Source: SKPS01 sp964469215 (GTDB lineage: Bacteria > Bacteroidota > Bacteroidia > Bacteroidales > SKPS01). From it: a DNA stretch of 8,315 nucleotides. Location of the stretch: assembly GCA_964469215.1 (NCBI GenBank), contig CAYXYB010000031.1:1-8315 (forward strand), written 5' to 3'. The position numbers and the translations under genes are program-made. The notes below the pieces were generated by a model. It was not told where the DNA came from, searched no databases, and saw only the letters and a list, made by a program, of their open reading frames with translations. Within the stretch, counting starts at the first letter, position 1. Every line of letters begins with the position of its first letter. Shown in pieces: positions 6,222 to 8,315 of the stretch.

Positions 6222-8270
6222 CTACCTCACCACAAACTTAATCGTTTTGCTGACTTTTCCGGTACGGATGTGAGTAAAATAGATACCAGGCTTCAAATCC
6301 AGATCAAAATATTGACTGTTAATATCTTTTAACGCTACTATCTCTTGTCCGAGGCTATTCAGTATTCTGACTTCCGTGGCTCTGAGATTCCCCAGGTCTA
6401 AGGTGAACTTCCCGGAGTTTGGATTGGGATAAAGCCTGATCGTACTACCTGCAATTTCTTCAATGCTTACGTTGCCAATGTGCATACAAGCCGATGTGTC
6501 AATGCAGCCATAAAGGTTAATCTCCACAGCATAATCGCCATTTATGGTTGGGGTAAAAGTTTGCAGGGTATCTCCCGGAAGGGCTGCATAGCCGTTATTG
6601 CAATCCAGCCACTGGTAGGATGCTGAATTATGGTTTGAGCTAAACACACCATTCGGACTCACGCTTACGGTGGTATCAATAACAGGAATAGTAAGCGAAA
6701 GGCAGATGATGGAATCGCACCCTGCTGAGCCTGGCAAAGTGAAATAGGCCGATTGCGTTGATTGGTAGTAGGTAATACCATCCATCCAGGTGAGGCTGTC
6801 GCAAGCTGTAACATAATCTGTAGTGAGTGTCTTACACTGACTTAACTTCAAAATATAGGAAGAGGTTGAGTTAAATATAGGTGTTTGGTTGTAAACCCCT
6901 GTATCGGGTCTGAAATCAACTGTTCCAGCATATAGGCCAGTTGAAAATACATTTCCTTTAAGATCAACATATAAATCAAAGCCCATTGACATACCATAAT
7001 TACTTTGCAAAATGCCAGCCCATAAAAGTTCCCCTTTTGAATTTAATTTCTGCAGATAGGCCCCATCATCACAGGTATAAAACACAAGACTATCCAGCCC
7101 GGGATCTAATTCGGTTGAATCCTGGAAAAAACCTGTAGAATAGATATTACCAAAAGTATCTGTTGTAATACTAGTTGGATTATCTGCATACCCATATGAT
7201 TTTGCCCATTTAAAATTCCCCTCTTTATCAAATTTTTGAATAAAAGTACTACTGGAAAGAAGCAAGGTGTCAGGACCCGGATCAAAGTCAACATTACCAC
7301 CAAATCTACCGGTAGCATAAACATTATTGTTTCTATCCAATGCCATTGATGTCAGTTCTCCATATCCCCAGCTCCCTATATAAGTGTGATATCTCAACCA
7401 TAATAAATTCCCTGAGGTATCTAACTTAGTTATATAGACACCCATTGCATTGGAGGGAGGAATGTTCATGCCCGGGCCCGGATCGAAATCAACAGTTCCC
7501 TCGAAATATCCAGAACAATAGATATTTACATCAGAATCCAAATCAATGGATTTTCCTTTACACATACCACTAATATCTTGAGCAATAAAGGCTTTAGCCC
7601 AAATGAAGTTCCCGTTATTATCAAGTTTCTGTACAAAAGCAGATAGTCCATTATTTGTCTGAGAGCTTAGATAAAAGGTTCCCTGGCCCGGGTCAAAATC
7701 TGCTGTGCCGGTAAAATAGCCATGTGAATATACATTGCCTTGTGGGTCAATACAAAGTGATTGACCACGATCATTGTCGCTGCCTCCAAAAGACTTTGCC
7801 CAGATAAAATTGCCGTTTGCCGACAACTTAAGAATAAAAACATCCAAACCACCTTGTGATACAAGATTATAAACCAAATAGCCCGGGTCAAGGTCAATGG
7901 AATCGGAAAATTCACCTATAATATAAAGATCCCCTGAATCATCAACCTTGAAAGAGCGAACACTTCCTTGTGAATTGTAAATAGAACGAACCCAAATAAA
8001 ATTGCCATTTTTATCAAGTTTTTGTATAAACCAAGAAGGACCAACCGAAGCAGTTAACATAGAAGCATTCGATGGGCTTGGATCAAAATCCACAGTGCCT
8101 GAAAAAAGACCAATGGCATAAATGTTTCCATTAGTATCTATTTCCATAAAATAGGTTTCTGCTCTCCCATTATATCCATGGTTACTTTTCACCCATTCAA
8201 ATATGGGGTTCTGGGCATGGAGGTTAATAGCTGTAAGAAGTGATATGATGAATAAAATTTTACTTTTCAT
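6222..8270 (-). CDS. Secreted SBBP-repeat (seven-bladed propeller) protein with T9SS sorting domain
   Basis: A 682-aa secreted protein. The ATG at 8270 gives a clean signal peptide (KSK, then a hydrophobic core, cleavage near LHA/QN at 19-20). The reading frame also extends to a TTG at 8297, but that adds nine polar residues before the signal peptide and is less likely. Residues about 22-478 hold seven repeats of 59-70 aa, each with GN(I/V)Y..G.F.GTVDFDPG and F(I/V)QKLD..GNF.WAK, matching SBBP (PF06739). Residues 485-525 (ACDSLTWMDGITYYQS ... GCDSIICLSL) and 531-600 (SASYQWLDCNNG ... NGDYAVEINLYGCIDTSAC) are the Cys-containing and Ig/PKD-like modules common in Bacteroidota surface proteins. 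Residues 611-682 are a standard T9SS type A sorting domain (LYPNPNSGKF, LKPGIYFTHI, ending KFVVR). It is probably exported by T9SS and exposed or released at the surface; the ligand is unknown. No clear terminator follows. Confidence 0.9.
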   Translation of the reverse strand: MKSKILFIISLLTAINLHAQNPIFEWVKSNHGYNGRAETYFMEIDTNGNIYAIGLFSGTVDFDPSPSNASMLTASVGPSWFIQKLDKNGNFIWVRSIYNSQGSVRSFKVDDSGDLYIIGEFSDSIDLDPGYLVYNLVSQGGLDVFILKLSANGNFIWAKSFGGSDNDRGQSLCIDPQGNVYSHGYFTGTADFDPGQGTFYLSSQTNNGLSAFVQKLDNNGNFIWAKAFIAQDISGMCKGKSIDLDSDVNIYCSGYFEGTVDFDPGPGMNIPPSNAMGVYITKLDTSGNLLWLRYHTYIGSWGYGELTSMALDRNNNVYATGRFGGNVDFDPGPDTLLLSSSTFIQKFDKEGNFKWAKSYGYADNPTSITTDTFGNIYSTGFFQDSTELDPGLDSLVFYTCDDGAYLQKLNSKGELLWAGILQSNYGMSMGFDLYVDLKGNVFSTGLYAGTVDFRPDTGVYNQTPIFNSTSSYILKLSQCKTLTTDYVTACDSLTWMDGITYYQSTQSAYFTLPGSAGCDSIICLSLTIPVIDTTVSVSPNGVFSSNHNSASYQWLDCNNGYAALPGDTLQTFTPTINGDYAVEINLYGCIDTSACMHIGNVSIEEIAGSTIRLYPNPNSGKFTLDLGNLRATEVRILNSLGQEIVALKDINSQYFDLDLKPGIYFTHIRTGKVSKTIKFVVR
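6840..8207 (-). repeat. Seven SBBP-like coding repeats (FDPG repeats)
   Basis: The signature (V/I/A/T)(D/E)(F/L)DP occurs at residues 60, 125, 190, 260, 327 and 386 (numbered from the ATG at 8270), with a seventh, VDFRP, at 451. Spacing is 65, 65, 70, 67, 59 and 65 residues. Seven units of this length fit one closed seven-bladed beta-propeller. The seventh unit has Arg for the second Asp. DNA copies are clearly related (recurring GCCCGGGTCAA-like segments on the + strand) but diverged, so this is an old duplication and not a recent expansion. Confidence 0.8.
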
Positions 8271-8315
8271 TTTGGAGGTATTTATTGGGGGGTTCAAAAA
8301 TTTAACTTCGTTGAA
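8271..8315 (-). promoter_or_regulatory. Upstream region of the propeller gene with possible -7-like motif
   Basis: The minus strand reads AAATTTTTGAACCC (8303-8290), 24 bases before the ATG. Its core AATTTTTG is one base off TAnnTTTG. The alternative TTG start of the reading frame (8297-8295) falls inside this motif, which also argues against that start. The region that would hold a -33 element lies at or beyond the window edge, so a promoter cannot be confirmed. No Shine-Dalgarno sequence is present. Confidence 0.25.

Noticed and set aside
6182..6225. GTAGGA ... TCCTAC inverted repeat as a terminator for the propeller gene
   Set aside because: The arms are six bases with a 32-base loop, one arm overlaps the stop codon, and no T run follows on the minus strand. 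The inner CTAT/ATAG stem has only four pairs.
6840..8207. Regular repeats considered as a CRISPR array
   Set aside because: The period is about 180-210 bases, the copies are diverged, and the reading frame stays open throughout. They are protein-coding repeats.

Overview
The window looks like a chromosomal segment from a Bacteroidota bacterium. Three points support this. Two full-length genes and one truncated gene at the left edge encode secreted proteins that end in type IX secretion (T9SS, Por) C-terminal sorting domains. One promoter matches the Bacteroidota -7 consensus TAnnTTTG. The gene starts lack clear Shine-Dalgarno sequences. Species and genus cannot be told from the sequence alone.

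Layout, left to right. Bases 1-75 (+) are the last 24 codons of a T9SS cargo protein. A short run of AAGTNAN heptamers (70-97) bridges to a 687-aa T9SS-type surface protein (102-2165, +) built from Asp-box/YCF48-like repeats, a Calx-beta domain, SprB/PKD-like domains and a degenerate sorting tail. This gene converges on a minus-strand operon, and the junction holds a hairpin with a T-rich tail for the minus strand only. Read in its own direction, the operon is: promoter (about 6123-6130) with an adjacent inverted repeat, a PF14907-type nucleotidyltransferase (6091-4952), a three-helix membrane SGNH protein (4903-3731), and a second membrane SGNH protein that also carries an extracytoplasmic jelly-roll-like domain (3722-2232). 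The right end (8270-6222, -) is a 682-aa secreted protein with seven SBBP-like repeats (one likely seven-bladed propeller), a Cys-containing GCDS module, an Ig/PKD-like module and a canonical T9SS tail.

Interpretation. The T9SS proteins are cell-surface or secreted cargo with no evident enzymatic role. The three-gene operon is the part least explained by known annotation. A nucleotidyltransferase plus two envelope SGNH domains suggests modification or trimming of an envelope glycan or other ester-bearing polymer, but no glycosyltransferase, flippase or MBOAT acyltransferase is visible here, so substrate and pathway are inference only. The most unusual detail is an A8 tract just before the stop codon of the first SGNH gene. 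A one-base slip there would join it in frame to the second SGNH gene.

No tRNA, rRNA, CRISPR array, insertion sequence or phage gene was recognised.
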